From Suillus spraguei (Eukaryota; Basidiomycota; Agaricomycetes; Boletales; Suillaceae), in contig JABCPU010000183.1 in assembly GCA_016800925.1 (NCBI GenBank), forward strand, positions 1-64,000: a stretch of 64,000 nucleotides of DNA, given 5' to 3'. The translations under genes and the position numbers were made by a program. Below, in pieces: positions 1 through 11,379 of the stretch (position 1 is its first letter; every line of letters begins with the position of its first letter). The notes beneath the pieces were generated by a model. The model was given only the letters and a program-made list of their open reading frames with translations, did not search any database and was not told where the DNA came from.

Positions 1-78
1 TTGACTTTCTGTCCCTCCGGTACAACCCCATGTAAGACCAGGACTTCTTAGTAGCCTCAGTTTTGCATGGTTGTAACA
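1..78 (+). mobile_element. 3' end of an LTR (family D), cut by the window edge
   Basis: The stretch closely resembles the last bases of the complete solo LTR at 17527-18843 and ends at the same terminal ...GTAACA. It sits immediately before transposase coding sequence, so it marks an LTR inserted in that gene. The rest of the LTR and its left target-site copy lie outside the window. Confidence 0.75.
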
Positions 79-424
79 GTGTTGGTCATGGACAACGCAA
101 GCATCCATAAAGTACGAGGTATTCGTGAGATGGTCAAAGAGTGGTACATTATCCTTATTTCCTGCTCAAATGATACTGATTTCTCTTTTTTTTTGTAGTG
201 GCATGCGTCTCCTGTACTTGCCGTCTTATTCACCTGATTTAAATCCTATTGAGGAGGCGTTTTCAGCTATCAAGGCATGGCTTTGCTCAAACCATGACTA
301 TGTACTTGGGGAAACTGAGGGTCCAGCTTGTGGTCCATATGCACTGATATGGGAAGCTGTATATGGCGTTGTTACAAGTGAAAAGGCTCATGGCTGGTAC
401 AAGCATAGTGAATACATTGCATAG
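79..424 (+). pseudogene. DDE transposase (Tc1/mariner-like superfamily), C-terminal fragment
   Basis: Two exons (79-143 and 199-424) join across a 55-nt GT-AG intron. The first carries the MDNASIH motif that holds a catalytic Asp in DDE_3-type endonucleases. The second carries the LYLPSYSPDLNPIE motif around the last catalytic acidic residue and ends at a TAG after SEYIA. The 5' part is missing because family-D LTR sequence lies directly upstream, so this is a cut remnant and not an active transposase. The domain assignment is firm; the finer family is not. Confidence 0.8.
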
Positions 425-528
425 AGAGCACACTTTTTATTGATTTTGTGCAAGTACCTTGTGGGCATGTTGAAACTACCGGTGGTGCTATTTTACTAAG
501 TGGTTAGTTCATATCACTGATTAACAGC

Positions 529-1369
529 TTAGGTCAGGAATTCTCTACCCCCCTCAGTCTCATCATCAGTCTCATACTCGTTGTACTCGCCGCTTCCATA
601 CTCTGATTCTCCTTCTTGCCATAAGTCATCTTCAGTCTTGATAGCACACTCCTTCCCTTTATTCTGAGTCCCTGAGCTAGGTGCCTCTGGCTCCTCATAT
701 GAATTGACGAGTCCAAGGAGCAGCAGAACGATCCATTTAGCACAATTATGGAGGATTTTGGCCTGCTTTTGTCCCATATTGCCAATGACACTCAACACAT
801 CCTTAGGTAAAAGCATTACTTGGCTCGACAAGACCACCCCTGCATCTAGCAGGGATGTTTCAAGCTCATGAATTCGCAGTTCTGGTTTTTCGGCATCGAC
901 CAGTGCAAGTAACACCCCAATTTTTGGGTAGTCTGGCAGTGTTGTGTTAGGGACCTGGGGTGCAGACTTGAAGTGGCACTGTTGTGGAAGCAGTGGAGGA
1001 CTAGGAGTCTTTGACATGGGGATCTGCATTTGGGATGTGGAAGCTATGGTAGGCTCAGCCATTATATTCTGTATGGTGACATGGACTTCAGGTGATGATC
1101 CTGACCTCGAGTGACAAGGTTTTTTGTTGGCTGGGCCATGGTTGAAATTGAGGCAGTGAGGTGGGTTGTAAATCATTGCGTGACCGAGAGCCTAAAGGGT
1201 AATATTTTTTTTCTGCAAGCATGAACATGAAACTTACAATCTTTTTAGCCCAGAGATTCATCTCGGTGTGATCGAGATGACGATGGTTATCATAGCCACT
1301 GGTGCGATCTATGAAACAATGGCCATGGTGAAGCTCACATCGGATGTGGCACTCAAGCTGTTTGTACGC
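529..1369 (-). pseudogene. Gene of unknown function, 5' end cut by a repeat
   Basis: Exon 1238-1369 (with HHGHCFIDRTSGY and LNLWAKKI) joins in frame through a 46-nt intron (1192-1237) to exon 529-1191, which begins ALGHAMIYNPPHCLNF and ends GGREFLT-stop. The C-terminal part is acidic and low complexity. I recall similar proteins of unknown function as multi-copy families in Agaricomycetes but assign no role. Upstream coding sequence is lost because the LTR-like repeat at 1370-2318 abuts exon 1, so what remains is probably not functional. Confidence 0.5.
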
Positions 1370-2318
1370 TGTAAAGATACAACCTAGCTTGGGATGTAGA
1401 TAAACCACTGCCTAAACTAGTATGTTAGTCTTGCGCTCCGTCTAGTCTGCTTCACTTGTAAGAACAAGAGTGTTCGACCCTAAAGGGGGATGCCTATTAG
1501 TATGGTCAAATTCAAGCCTAACTTATGTGCGAAACAAGCGTCATGGTCAGCGGTAAGTTGCCGCGGTCAGTGATGATGCCGCTGGAACTAGTGTCATGTA
1601 TAGCGGTGCTACCGTGGGCAAGATAAGGTCAGTAACAGTATTGTTGAGCGGTGGTCTCAGCGGTAGCGGTAAGGTTGCAAGTGGTGCAAGAAAACAGTAA
1701 AGAAGTCCATGGTACTTTCAGTGGTAAAGTAGCAGTGCGTGAGAAGTTCAATCAAAGTAACAGTCAAAAGTCCAGCGGTATGCCAGCGGTAACAGAGAAC
1801 AAGCGTGATATATTAATGAGTGATAAGGAAACTTTAAAGACTATGTCCACTACTGGGTTGATCCAGAGCTAGACAATAATCCTGACCTATAGTACGTGCA
1901 AGGGTGTAAAATCAGGTATTGTATTGTGTGGGGTATGCAGTGCTTATATCCTAAATCATATGTACTCGGAATACTCTAGGCGAGATCAGTAGCGCTGGAG
2001 TGTAGTAACCACCGTAAGTAAACATAGTGCGAGGCGCTGCAGCACGAGGCAACATGTAATAAGGCTTGCCATGGAATCAGTGATAACGAACAGGAAACAA
2101 ACTATGCACCAAATGGAGCTATGTGGACGTGGCAAGGACATGGAAGGACATTGGTTTGTGGAATGTGGTGTGGCAGTCAGTACGGTGTGCGGTAAGCGTG
2201 GGATGCCGCTGGTACTGCTAAAGGGGTAAGACGGCCATGGACAAGTGGTGACTCCTGTAGACGTGAGACGAGTGTCAAAATATAGGGTTTTAAGCCCAGC
2301 GCCAATATGTTCGTTACA
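1370..2318 (-). mobile_element. 949-bp LTR-like repeat, family C
   Basis: The repeat has TG...CA ends, running on the minus strand from TGTAACGAACATA to GTATCTTTACA. It is nearly identical to 14094-15042 and more diverged from 13140-14089. It is rich in GCGGTA/AGCGGT motifs. No target-site duplication is visible: the left flank is a truncated gene and the right flank is the gag frame, which reads into the repeat. It may be a solo LTR or one arm of a foldback-type unit; the sequence does not decide. Confidence 0.6.
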
Positions 2319-4080
2319 GCGGGTTGGTTGGTGGCATCGTTAGACGAAGGAGAAGTCACAGGTGCTGGGGGTGCTGTACTTTTGGCGGTACTGGTAGACG
2401 AAGAAGAAGTTGCAGGTACTGGCGGGGTGCTCTTGGTGGTAGGCACTGCCGGGTTAAGGATCTTAGTACCAGGGTTGGGCGCCGCACTTGCTTTGACTTG
2501 AGGTGAAACCACCTCCTCGACCACATCAGCAGCTCTAGAGGATGGTCCCGCTTTAGGTCTTGGCAGCATCTCGACGCCATCAAACCACACGGTCTTTCCC
2601 TTGTCCGATTTCTTAGCGGCGTATGTGTCAGTGTTATTAGCGTCATACAATTCCTGTGCCAGATGTAAGTCATTAGTGCGCTCTATTTCAGCGTCTGTCC
2701 TGTGAACGGCATTAGTATGCAAGAATGCAGAGGGATCGATGTTGAGCACAGCATCACGCCCATGCTCAATACCATAGCGTTAGCTCCTGTAGCGGGGCTT
2801 TCGCTTGCCAAGCGGTCAAGGCTTCGTTGGAAATCGGGACCAAGACGAGGGACTGCATTGCCATTAGGCAGAACTATGCGTCCGTTTCTGTTAATGATCT
2901 TACCGTCGCGTATGTATGCTTCCTTGATCGTGCAATCCAGCATCTTGTGCAGACCGCTGCAGAAGTGGCACGTGATGGGTGCGTACTGCACGTACTCTTG
3001 CTTGATCACAACGCCAGGGTTGGCTGGTTGCGTCTGCGATTGCGGTGATGCCTGTTGAGCGGTAGAAGATTTAGCATTCGCTGGTGAGGAAGCCGGCGCC
3101 ATTACAGCAGTGGAGGTACTTGGCAAAAGAAAGATTGTGGCTTCGTATACCTTTTTGATGTCATAAGGATCCTCTGGGTGATGCGCGGTAAGCGTAATCT
3201 CGAGCCACCGCATGATAGCGGTCTTGGCAGTCGCATGGAATCTGTCAAGGAACAGACGGTCCTGCTCAAGTTTGGCGAGTTTCTTTTTCGCGATCAAGTG
3301 CTGAGAGATTTTGAGGAACTTCCTATAGTATGGCCTGAGGTCCTCTTGCGAGGTCATCGGCATACAAGTTTGTTCTGCACAAAGGTTCTCGAGGTCAGTA
3401 CAGGTGAAGCAGCGATCGCCTTCACATCCAGGATACAAAATTTTTACCACTGCAGTAAACTTAGCCCAATCCGGCAGACTGGCTTCATTGAGTACCTCCT
3501 ACGTCTCAGAGTCATCAATAGGCGCATATCTCAGCGCCGCCTTGATCAGGTGCTCGCCGGTCAAGTTGGCATGAGCACCTAAGAGTTCTACGTCCTCAAA
3601 AAACGGCAAAAGGCATGCTGGGGTGCCATCAAATTTAGGCGTGGCATCTGTGCCCCTTAGTGGCATGCGGAATGGAGTTGTCATGATTGGTGGTCGGGAT
3701 TTAGCTTGCGGTTGCGGTAGGACTAACAATTGCGGCATGAGCGTCAGTGGAATAGTAGCGTGAGTGTGGATAATGGTACAATGGTGAATAGCCGGTGGCG
3801 TTGGCAGTACTGTAGCAATGCGCTGTTGAGGCGAAGGAGGAGCAAGAGCTTCCTCGTTTGGCAAAGGGTAGAGGTCGTGGACTGATGTCAAGGGTGATCC
3901 CTTGGGGAGAGAGTCAATGGTAACAAATGGTATCTGCGATTCTTCCAGTTCAAAAGCTCCTGGTAGTTGTTTGCCTTTTGGTGTTTCGCCTTGCTCGCTA
4001 GAGGATTCATCAGTGATTAGTTCTCGAAGGATGGTGGCTTCGTTTGCGCTAGATCGGCAGCTAGATGCTAAGATCTCCAT
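2319..4080 (-). pseudogene. Gag of a Ty3/gypsy-type element, broken
   Basis: Three overlapping minus-strand reading frames (4080-3499, 3450-2683, 2749 into the family-C repeat) together read as one Gag. The N-terminal part has the PLRGTDATPKFDGTP capsid-type motif. A zinc knuckle CHFCSGLHKMLDC follows at about 2960, then RNGRIVLPNGNAVPR, a tail typical of basidiomycete gypsy Gags. The spacing is CX2CX3HX4C, one residue shorter than the usual CX2CX4HX4C. The frame is broken by a stop after DDSET near 3499 and a shift near 2700. No pol follows, because family C begins at 2318, so the element is 3'-truncated. Confidence 0.75.
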
Positions 4081-4202
4081 GTCGTTGTTAATCTTTGGCG
4101 TGAAGAAATCTTCTTCGGCTAGGCGAATAGACCTGAGACTGCGAGTCTCGTTGTCTCGAAGAGTGCGGGTAGTGCATTCCAGATTTAGTGCTTCTATGGT
4201 CC

Positions 4203-4219
4203 CCTCGCGGTGGGCTCCA
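4203..4219 (-). other. Primer-binding site of the gag-bearing element
   Basis: On the minus strand TGGAGCCCACCGCGAGG starts two bases after the LTR end. A site beginning TGG next to the 5' LTR is the expected complement of a tRNA 3' CCA end. I cannot say which tRNA without a search. Confidence 0.6.
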
Positions 4220-4221
4220 AT

Positions 4222-5182
4222 TGAAACGAAGAAACTAGCGCTGGCCTAAGTATAAGCGCAGCGTTAATCCTACTAAAGGCGTGAGTGAGATGTTTGACCC
4301 AAGAGGACTGCAGATAGAAGCAATTCCTTCTAAGTTAGTGCGAAGGAAACAATGAAGTACTAAATTGGCTGCGAAGATTCTGATTTCCGAGATTAGTGGC
4401 AGTAGCGGTATGTTGGCAGTACTAGCGCGGTGTCAGCGGTACACGCGCGGTAACGATAGCTGCAACGGTTAGCTAGTGAGGGCAGGAACAAAGTTGCTTG
4501 GGCAAGACAAAATGTTATAACTACCGGCGGTGCGGTAGCGGTAGTGGCAACTTCCATATGAGCGGGAACGCAGACAAGAGAGAAAGCGACCCAGCAAGAT
4601 TACTGGTTGTGGTCCGGTTACAAGTAGTGAAGTCGAAAGTCGCGTGGTACTTCGAGCAGTAAAGTTACCGGTGGTTAAATCAATGAGCGTGATTCGAACA
4701 GAGAAATGTTCAAATGCAAATAGATTGCGACTAGCGAGCATTTCTAATACTAAGTCCTAGTGAAGGGATGTAACGGGAAGTGAGTGACGGTATGTATGTT
4801 CAGTCCTTTTTAACATATGCGAGCGTGTACGAGATAACTATGTGAGTCCAGTAGCGAGAAAGAAAATAAACAAGGTACTTAATTATGAGGCGTGCAGCAT
4901 GCAGCGGCCCCTTGAGATATAAGGTAAATCCTGCCGTAGGTTTAGTAACGGCAGAAGCGAGGTAACTACGCACCAATGGATTCTAGACGGAATAGGATGG
5001 GACATGAGGGCATTGGCGCGAGGATCTGGTAAGGGTTTGCGGAAGAAGAATGGTTCCACATTTAGCGGAGCAAAAAGACTATTTCGTCGCTATAAGGAAT
5101 TCCTTTGGTTGCTGCTGCAGACGTTAATGAGACGCTTGTCGAAAATGGGGTTTTGACGGTCAGCGTGACTTTTCTCGCTACA
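4222..5182 (-). mobile_element. 5' LTR of the gag element (family B)
   Basis: The LTR starts TGTAGCGAG and ends CTTCGTTTCA on the minus strand (961 bp). The same sequence recurs as solo LTRs at 25984-26917 and, in the opposite orientation and split by insertions, at 13069-25636. Those copies fix both ends. It abuts a truncated family-D LTR at 5183. Confidence 0.7.
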
Positions 5183-5185
5183 GCG

Positions 5186-5276
5186 GAAGAGTGGAAGAGC
5201 GGAAGAGTGGAATAGCAGAAGAGCAGAAGAGCAGAAGAGCAGAAGAGCAGAAGAGCAGAAGAGCAGAAGAGCAGAT
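5186..5276. repeat. Microsatellite, AGCAGAAG / GCGGAAGAGTG repeats
   Basis: About ten copies of an 8-bp purine-rich unit lie inside the family-D LTR. The equivalent place in the complete copy (about 18304-18395) holds repeated CTCCTCCG/CTCCTCTG units, so the array belongs to this LTR family and varies in length and sequence between copies. Confidence 0.85.
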
Positions 5277-5546
5277 GATTGGATGATCAGATCTCTATGG
5301 ATCTTAGTGGAGGTGTTAACTACTAGAGAGGAGTAGGTCCGGATATGGTGTAGAGGTAGTATAGACTACTCCGGACGAGGTCTGGAATAGAAACAGACAG
5401 GATAAGACTACCACAGGTAGAGTTGGAGGTGAATCAGATGAGAGACAGGAAATGGACGAAGTCCAAAAAGGATATAGGACAAAGGATCAAGGCTCCAGCC
5501 TAGGGAATGATCCCATAGGTCTGAGTCAGAAGCTTACAAGGGCCGG

Positions 5547-6434
5547 TGTTAGCGACCTAGCCAGGTGCTAATGGACTTGAGTGGTGTCTGCGACAGGCAC
5601 TCTATCAAGAGTGGCGGCCCATGTGTATCGGTCCCCTAGCGCAGAGTGCGCTAGTTGCACTGGTCGGAGGTGGGCGCTACACGCTGTCTCACAACCTACG
5701 TCACAGGGACGAGGTTCTTGACAATGATCAAAGACATAGAAGCGATGAGCTTCTACGAAGTTCGAATAGAGATGATAAGCTTATCAAAAGCTTATCAAAA
5801 GGAAGTTCAGGGTCGAAGATCAAGTAGATTCAAGTTAAAGAAGTACAAAGGCTACCTGCGCGTATTTATACATGAGATTGAAGCAGAGCGCGAATACGTA
5901 AGTATTGCTGAATTAAGTATGAAGTCAGATAGCCAATAAGAGGACGCATGCTTGTAAACGAGTCAGAGGCGTATCAACCAATGAGAATGCACATGTGTGC
6001 GAAGGAGTCATAAGTGCGGAGCTGATGGTATAAAGGGTACGAGCCAATGAGGCGACGCATGAGTCAAGAAAGGTAAACAGTAAAAGGATAAAGCATAACA
6101 TGATACCAAGACGTCCTTGAAGTTAGATAGGGGGTTCCCATGAACTGAGTGAGTGCGCATGTTGAAGCGCAAGGTAATGCAACTAGCACAGAGGAGGCAC
6201 TTGAAGCGTGCGAAACGAGAGAGGTGCATATAGGCACAAAGGAGGTAGAAGGTGCACGAAGAGGGTGTGTTCAGTGGCGATGGAGGAGGCGAGCGTAGAC
6301 GAGATAGGGCATGACGATGGCGAGCCAGACGAGGTAGTGGAGGATGAGGATGGAGGCCTCGTCGGGATGAGAGTAGATGGTGATGCATAGGAGGAAAAAT
6401 GATAGTAGGGGTGCAAGAAGGTGTTCTTGTAACA
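5547..6434 (+). mobile_element. Solo LTR (family E) with 5-bp target duplication
   Basis: An 888-bp insertion runs from TGTTAGCGACC to TTGTAACA and is flanked by GCCGG at 5542-5546 and 6435-6439. Removing it restores the surrounding family-D LTR. The orientation cannot be set because no coding region is attached. No other copy was seen in the window. Confidence 0.85.
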
Positions 6435-7023
6435 GCCGGAGCCCAAGTGCGAGAACAGAAATGGATTTATATAGACATGGTAACAAGATACAGAAGTCAA
6501 AGGAATATACAGAGGTAGGAAAGCAATGATCAGACTGAGGTCTGCAGGAGTTGTACTACAAGTTTATATACTGTAGGTAGCATGCCAGAAGGCAAGTAAG
6601 GATAGTCCAAGGCTATGTCTGAGGCATTGCAGAACACAAGGCTATGAACTCAGAAATAAGACTTGTATGAAATATCTTATCAAGACGGAAGTCGAGATAA
6701 CCGAAAGCTGGACACAGGTATTTAACCTAAAAGGAGTAATGCGCAGGTGCGCAGGAATAGTTTCGGATATGAGCATGGATCGGATATGGACATGCATCGG
6801 ATATGGACACAGATCGGATATGAACACAGATTGGATGGGTGGACTGAGTTGGATATGGATATGGATTAGTTGTGGATGGATATGGATCAAAGTGGATGGA
6901 TGGATCTGGATTGGAGTGGATGGATGGATCGGATATGTGAGCTGGATTGGATGGGTGGACTAGGATGTATGGATTGGGTGTCCAGATGTCCATGGATCAG
7001 ACCTGAATGTACGGTATATGACA

Positions 7024-9889
7024 ATAACCTTCAGTCCCACCAACAACGTGATTGAGCTTGTAGTCATAGAGCTTTTTGTCTTGATGAGACTGGTGTTCTT
7101 GCATGATGAATGAATTGGCCCACCGGATCCCTTGGGGCGGTGGCTAGAGGAAATGATCGCTGAGTGTTGGACATCATTGTCAAGAACACGATCAGATGGA
7201 TTAGTGAGTCTAGGTACAGCTGACATTGGCTCAGAGTTGACCAAAAAGGATGATAGGTCAAATGTTGCATTGCTCTCTGCTGCACCTGCAGCAGGGATGG
7301 GGGAGGCTGCTGCTGCCATGCATTCAGAAATTCAGGTGGAGCTATATTGGAAAAAATTGGGGTCCTGGATGGGCAAGCTGATCTTGCAGGTGTCCAGAAG
7401 GCTGTGGATGATGAATTAAAATTGTGAAAGCAGCAGCAGCTAGCCCATGATGACAATGGTCCTGAGGCGCATAATAATGGTATGACTGATGGCTACCTGG
7501 CATGACTTGATGACCACCCTCCCAACCTTGCTGCAAGGTCCATGATAATTTATCAGGATAACTTGCGGCCTGACTAGGACCTGCCAATGCCTGCAGTGTA
7601 GTCTCATTGTGATGATAGTGAGGCTGAGGCTGTGATGAGTGGAGTCAGGGTGGGATGGCCGCAACGACCACATTGAAAACTAACCATATGATAATCATGT
7701 TGATAGTCATCATGATGAGGGAAGTTAAATGGGTGAGAATCAGGAGGGAGTTGTTGATGCTGGTCGCTCTGTGATCTGTCCAAACCTGGTATCATAGTTG
7801 GTAGCGAGTAACAGTGGAAGTAAGTTGCTCACATACAAACTTAAGTAAACTGTGCTCCAGGATGCACATGTGAAGCCTGGATTAGATCGATCACAAAGTA
7901 CATAATGTATAGGTTGTGTCATCTGCATATAAATGGTAAACTCACATACTCTCAATATCACATAACATGTACCTAATAGTAAATCTGTGCCTTATTGATC
8001 ATGAGATATCATTATCAGGCACCAATTTGCATGCCTCCATCTGACTATTTTCAATGGCCTTTGCCACGCACTTTTCCTTCTGCCACTATACTTGTCCAAG
8101 TCCAGTTTTGCACGAATAGCTGGACCTACATTTCTAAACTGCGCGAACATGAATAGTGCCTTCATCTGACCATTTTCAATGGCCTTTGCCACACACTTTT
8201 CCTCCTGCTACTTCTCCGAGTCCAGTTTTGCATGAATGGCGACCTACATTTGCAGAGCGCACAAACATCAGTACATGATAATGACTCATTGAGGCGATTG
8301 AAGGCTTACTGCAGCAAGGTCAATGTCATATTTATGTTGCTTCTGGGAGTATTGAGTTCGAGTCAGGCTGTGTTTTCAATATGATCATAGTGATGGGTTG
8401 TAGTGTCTTATGAGATTCTTGTCTTTGTCATGCATTTTCCGCTTCACTGTCTCCATTCATGACTGTTGGTTTGTCTGATATCAAGAGGATAGTGACGAAA
8501 TCAGTAGCAAGTCAGAGGGGCATTGGAAAATAAACTTGAGACAGGAGAGGGGGTAACTTGTCTCACCTGAGGTAGTGACTCCGAAGCTCGTTCCAGTATT
8601 GACGATCTGCAATGGCAACTTTTTGTCACCAAGTATGTATTTTATCCTGACAGGGGAAGCGAATTATCATGTTAAGGTATGCACTCTGATAAGGAGAGTA
8701 TAGTTTTGAAATTGGCAGAATCATCATGGTTGACAGCAGTCGTTAATTTTGTTGGCAATGCAAGGCCTCCAATGAAATCTGGGTTGAGTGTGATTATGTC
8801 TAGTTGAATCTAGATTGACAGAAAGTCCATATCAGTGTCATTAGGAATGATCTAGACGTCGAGCGTACCTTGTCTAATAGACCCTTGAATTCTTTTTCCC
8901 TTTTTGCCTTCTCATTCCCATGTGGACTGGCTTCTGGTCCCCAGACAATGGAATGTTTGACAGACCAGTATTGTGTCTCATCATAAGAATATCTTGAAAA
9001 GCAAAAACATGCACTGAACTAAGTGGTTGATAGAGTATCTGGTGTGTGAGGTAAAGGTGGGGAGATTTAGTTGCATGTGGCAGGATCTGTATGAACAGTT
9101 TTGTCAACACCTGGCATGCGGCAAGATATGAGAACTGCCAAAAGCATCATCAGCAACAGTTCAGCATCTTTGACAAGTGCTTTTGAATGCAAAGCATGTG
9201 CTGCCTGATGGTTTAACCTTGACGTGCTTGTGCTTTGGCAGTACATTGCATTGTTTAGTGGTAAGGGAGGCTGGGGTATTTTGCACCTTGACAAACAAGG
9301 AATCCACAGGAGGTGTTATTCATATATCCTCATCCAGCGATCACTAGCAAATACTGCTAGAAAGTAGGTCGATAAACATGAGACTGCAGCGGTAGTAAAC
9401 TTGAGCAAAAACACAGGTGGTAGCATATGAACAACACTGAGCTTACAAATCAATCTTATAGTTCAACATGCTAACTCAGTTAACCATGCGGATTCTGTTT
9501 TTCCTCAGGTGCTTTCAGCAGTCCTTGACGGTGTGATTGCATTAACATCGTGTTTTATTTTCAAAAACATCATGATCACACTAGCATGACTCAGAACAGG
9601 CAAATCAAATATCACTGGTTAACCCAACTCTATGTTAAAGTCGCCCTTAGGACTGCTACTACAATATACAACTTGGGCACTTCAGTTCCTACTATAGGCA
9701 TTTTTGCTGTGCTAGCAGCCATCTCAGTAAGTGGACGTTCAAGTACATTTAAATGCATACATCAACTAAGTTTGATTAGTCTAAACTACTACAATGTTTG
9801 TTGCTTTCATTCAAGTCCAGGGCAGACTTTATGTCTCTCCAATCATTCAGCTACAACCGTCTTTGACCCAGCAGCTGATATTTTACTGT
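7024..9889. other. Gene-poor region without a recognisable gene
   Basis: Only short reading frames are present on both strands, with no known motif. The piece 7130-7600 reads partly like decayed coding sequence on the plus strand but is full of stops. The stretch 8031-8270 holds two copies of a ~125-bp direct duplication around CAATGGCCTTTGCCAC. Confidence 0.5.
8031..8270. repeat. Direct duplication, period about 125 bp
   Basis: Two diverged adjacent copies share TTTTCAATGGCCTTTGCCAC (about 8048 and 8173) and AGTCCAGTTTTGCA. Nothing suggests a function. Confidence 0.7.
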
Positions 9890-10976
9890 GCAGTCTACCC
9901 AACATTATTGGTCTCGCCGCTGCATTGAAGAACCATCATATTCATCAGTCCCCCATAACTCAAGTGCCATGACTCAGAGCTTGGGAGACAAGATGTCAAG
10001 TACAATCATTGCTCAGAGTGCGGATGCTTCCCTGTATGGCTTGGTCAGGGTCTGGGATATCAGACACTGTCTTATCAGAGCAGGGTTTTGTGACCATTCC
10101 TGATAAGGCATACTACAAGAACAATTGTGTCACAAGTGGAAGAGGATGGCGATGATACTAGTATGTGATGCTCCTCCAAGTGTAGTTGTATGCCAGTAGC
10201 TAATGTTCCATAGCATAATGCTGACCCAGACATCCTCGACCCAATTGACCCAAAGGACTGGTTTCTTCTTGGAGACCCTTCAGCATCTGCTGCACCCTAT
10301 ACCAACAGTTCAAAACCCACAACATCAGGGACATCAACACCTCTCCGCCTACACATACCCTGGCTCCGAAAAACAGAGTATCTCAGCCGCGAAGGCATAC
10401 AGCACACTTCATCATCACAAGAATCATGTGTCATCCTTTTTATTTGGTTCTACCTTGATGTCCTTGATTCATGATCCACAGGAAACAACTTCTGCAAGCC
10501 ATTGATGTCTTGCACGTGGTACAACTTTGTACCATCAAAGCTGGCTTTGCTGCTTGTACATCTATTGACCTGACCACTCTTGCTCATCGGGGAGGGTCTC
10601 GCCAAGGCTGAGGTTATTGGATATCCAGTCATGATCAAGGCCAGTGAAGGTGGAGGAGGAAATGGCATTCTTAAAGTCGATCATCCAGATGCATTCAAGA
10701 ATGCATTACATGCCATTGCAGGAGAAATCTCAGGTACAGTGATTTAAACTGACTTCACCCAGATCACCGATTTTTATCATGAAACTATGTGGTCAAGCTT
10801 CAAGCATGCCACTTAGAGGTTCAGCTACTCACCTATCAGTATGGCAATGCTATCTCTTTATTCAGACGTGCCAACTATTCCATTCAACATCACTACCAGA
10901 AGATTATTGAGAAAGCTCCCATCACCATTGCAAAGGAGGATACATTTGAGCAGACAACGCTTGCACCAGTGAGTAC
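9890..10976 (+). pseudogene. ACC1: Acetyl-CoA carboxylase, biotin-carboxylase domain fragment
   Basis: Pieces in shifting frames match the biotin-carboxylase part of fungal cytosolic acetyl-CoA carboxylase, which makes malonyl-CoA for fatty-acid synthesis. In order they are: MTQSLGDKMSSTIIAQS near 9968; WSGSGISDTVLSEQGFVTIP near 10042; YPVMIKASEGGGGNGILKVD near 10620, the ATP-grasp Gly-rich loop; and [18 protein letters not shown] near 10806. The pieces are separated by frameshifts, stop codons and unrelated stretches, and only this part of the ~2,200-residue enzyme is present. It is a dead partial copy; an intact gene must exist elsewhere. Confidence 0.85.
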
Positions 10977-11379
10977 AGACACATCCTTGATAAGGGTCAG
11001 GTTCTTGCTCATGACCTACTCAAAACTATTGATTTCATCTATGAGAATACACGGTATAACTTTACTTGCGCACACTTAGTTTTAGAGGTGTCTCCCTCAA
11101 TAGTTCTGTCCACCTGTTACTTATTCCAATGTGCTACTGTGACTACCCCATCGTGATAGTATCTACTGTTGTTTTGATATTTGATATAAGCATGACTTGG
11201 GTTCAGCTTGTATCAATCCTTTTGCTCGATATGATTACATTGCTTTAAATACTATTCACAAGTCCACTTTGGATGTGTCCCGACAATGATAATTGAGCGC
11301 GTACAATCCTTTACATCCCCATTACTTCTGTTCATTATCACATACTTCAGTCATTTCCCTGTATAGAACCCTGGCTCTG

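Larger units (their letters stand above)
5183..7023 (-). mobile_element. Truncated family-D LTR carrying a nested LTR
   Basis: The stretches 5183-5546 and 6435-7023 match the reverse complement of the solo LTR at 17527-18843, including the terminal GGTATATGACA at 7023. The part corresponding to the first ~450 bp of the minus-strand LTR is absent, so the left side is truncated at the family-B boundary. It is interrupted by the LTR at 5547-6434. Confidence 0.7.

Noticed and set aside
1370..2318. Calling the family-C repeat the 3' LTR of the minus-strand gag element
   Set aside because: It does not match that element's 5' LTR at 4222-5182 and has no polypurine tract before it.
2177..2506. Plus-strand frames opposite the gag C-terminus
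   Set aside because: They are antisense shadows of the Ser/Pro/Thr-rich gag tail and contain no motif.
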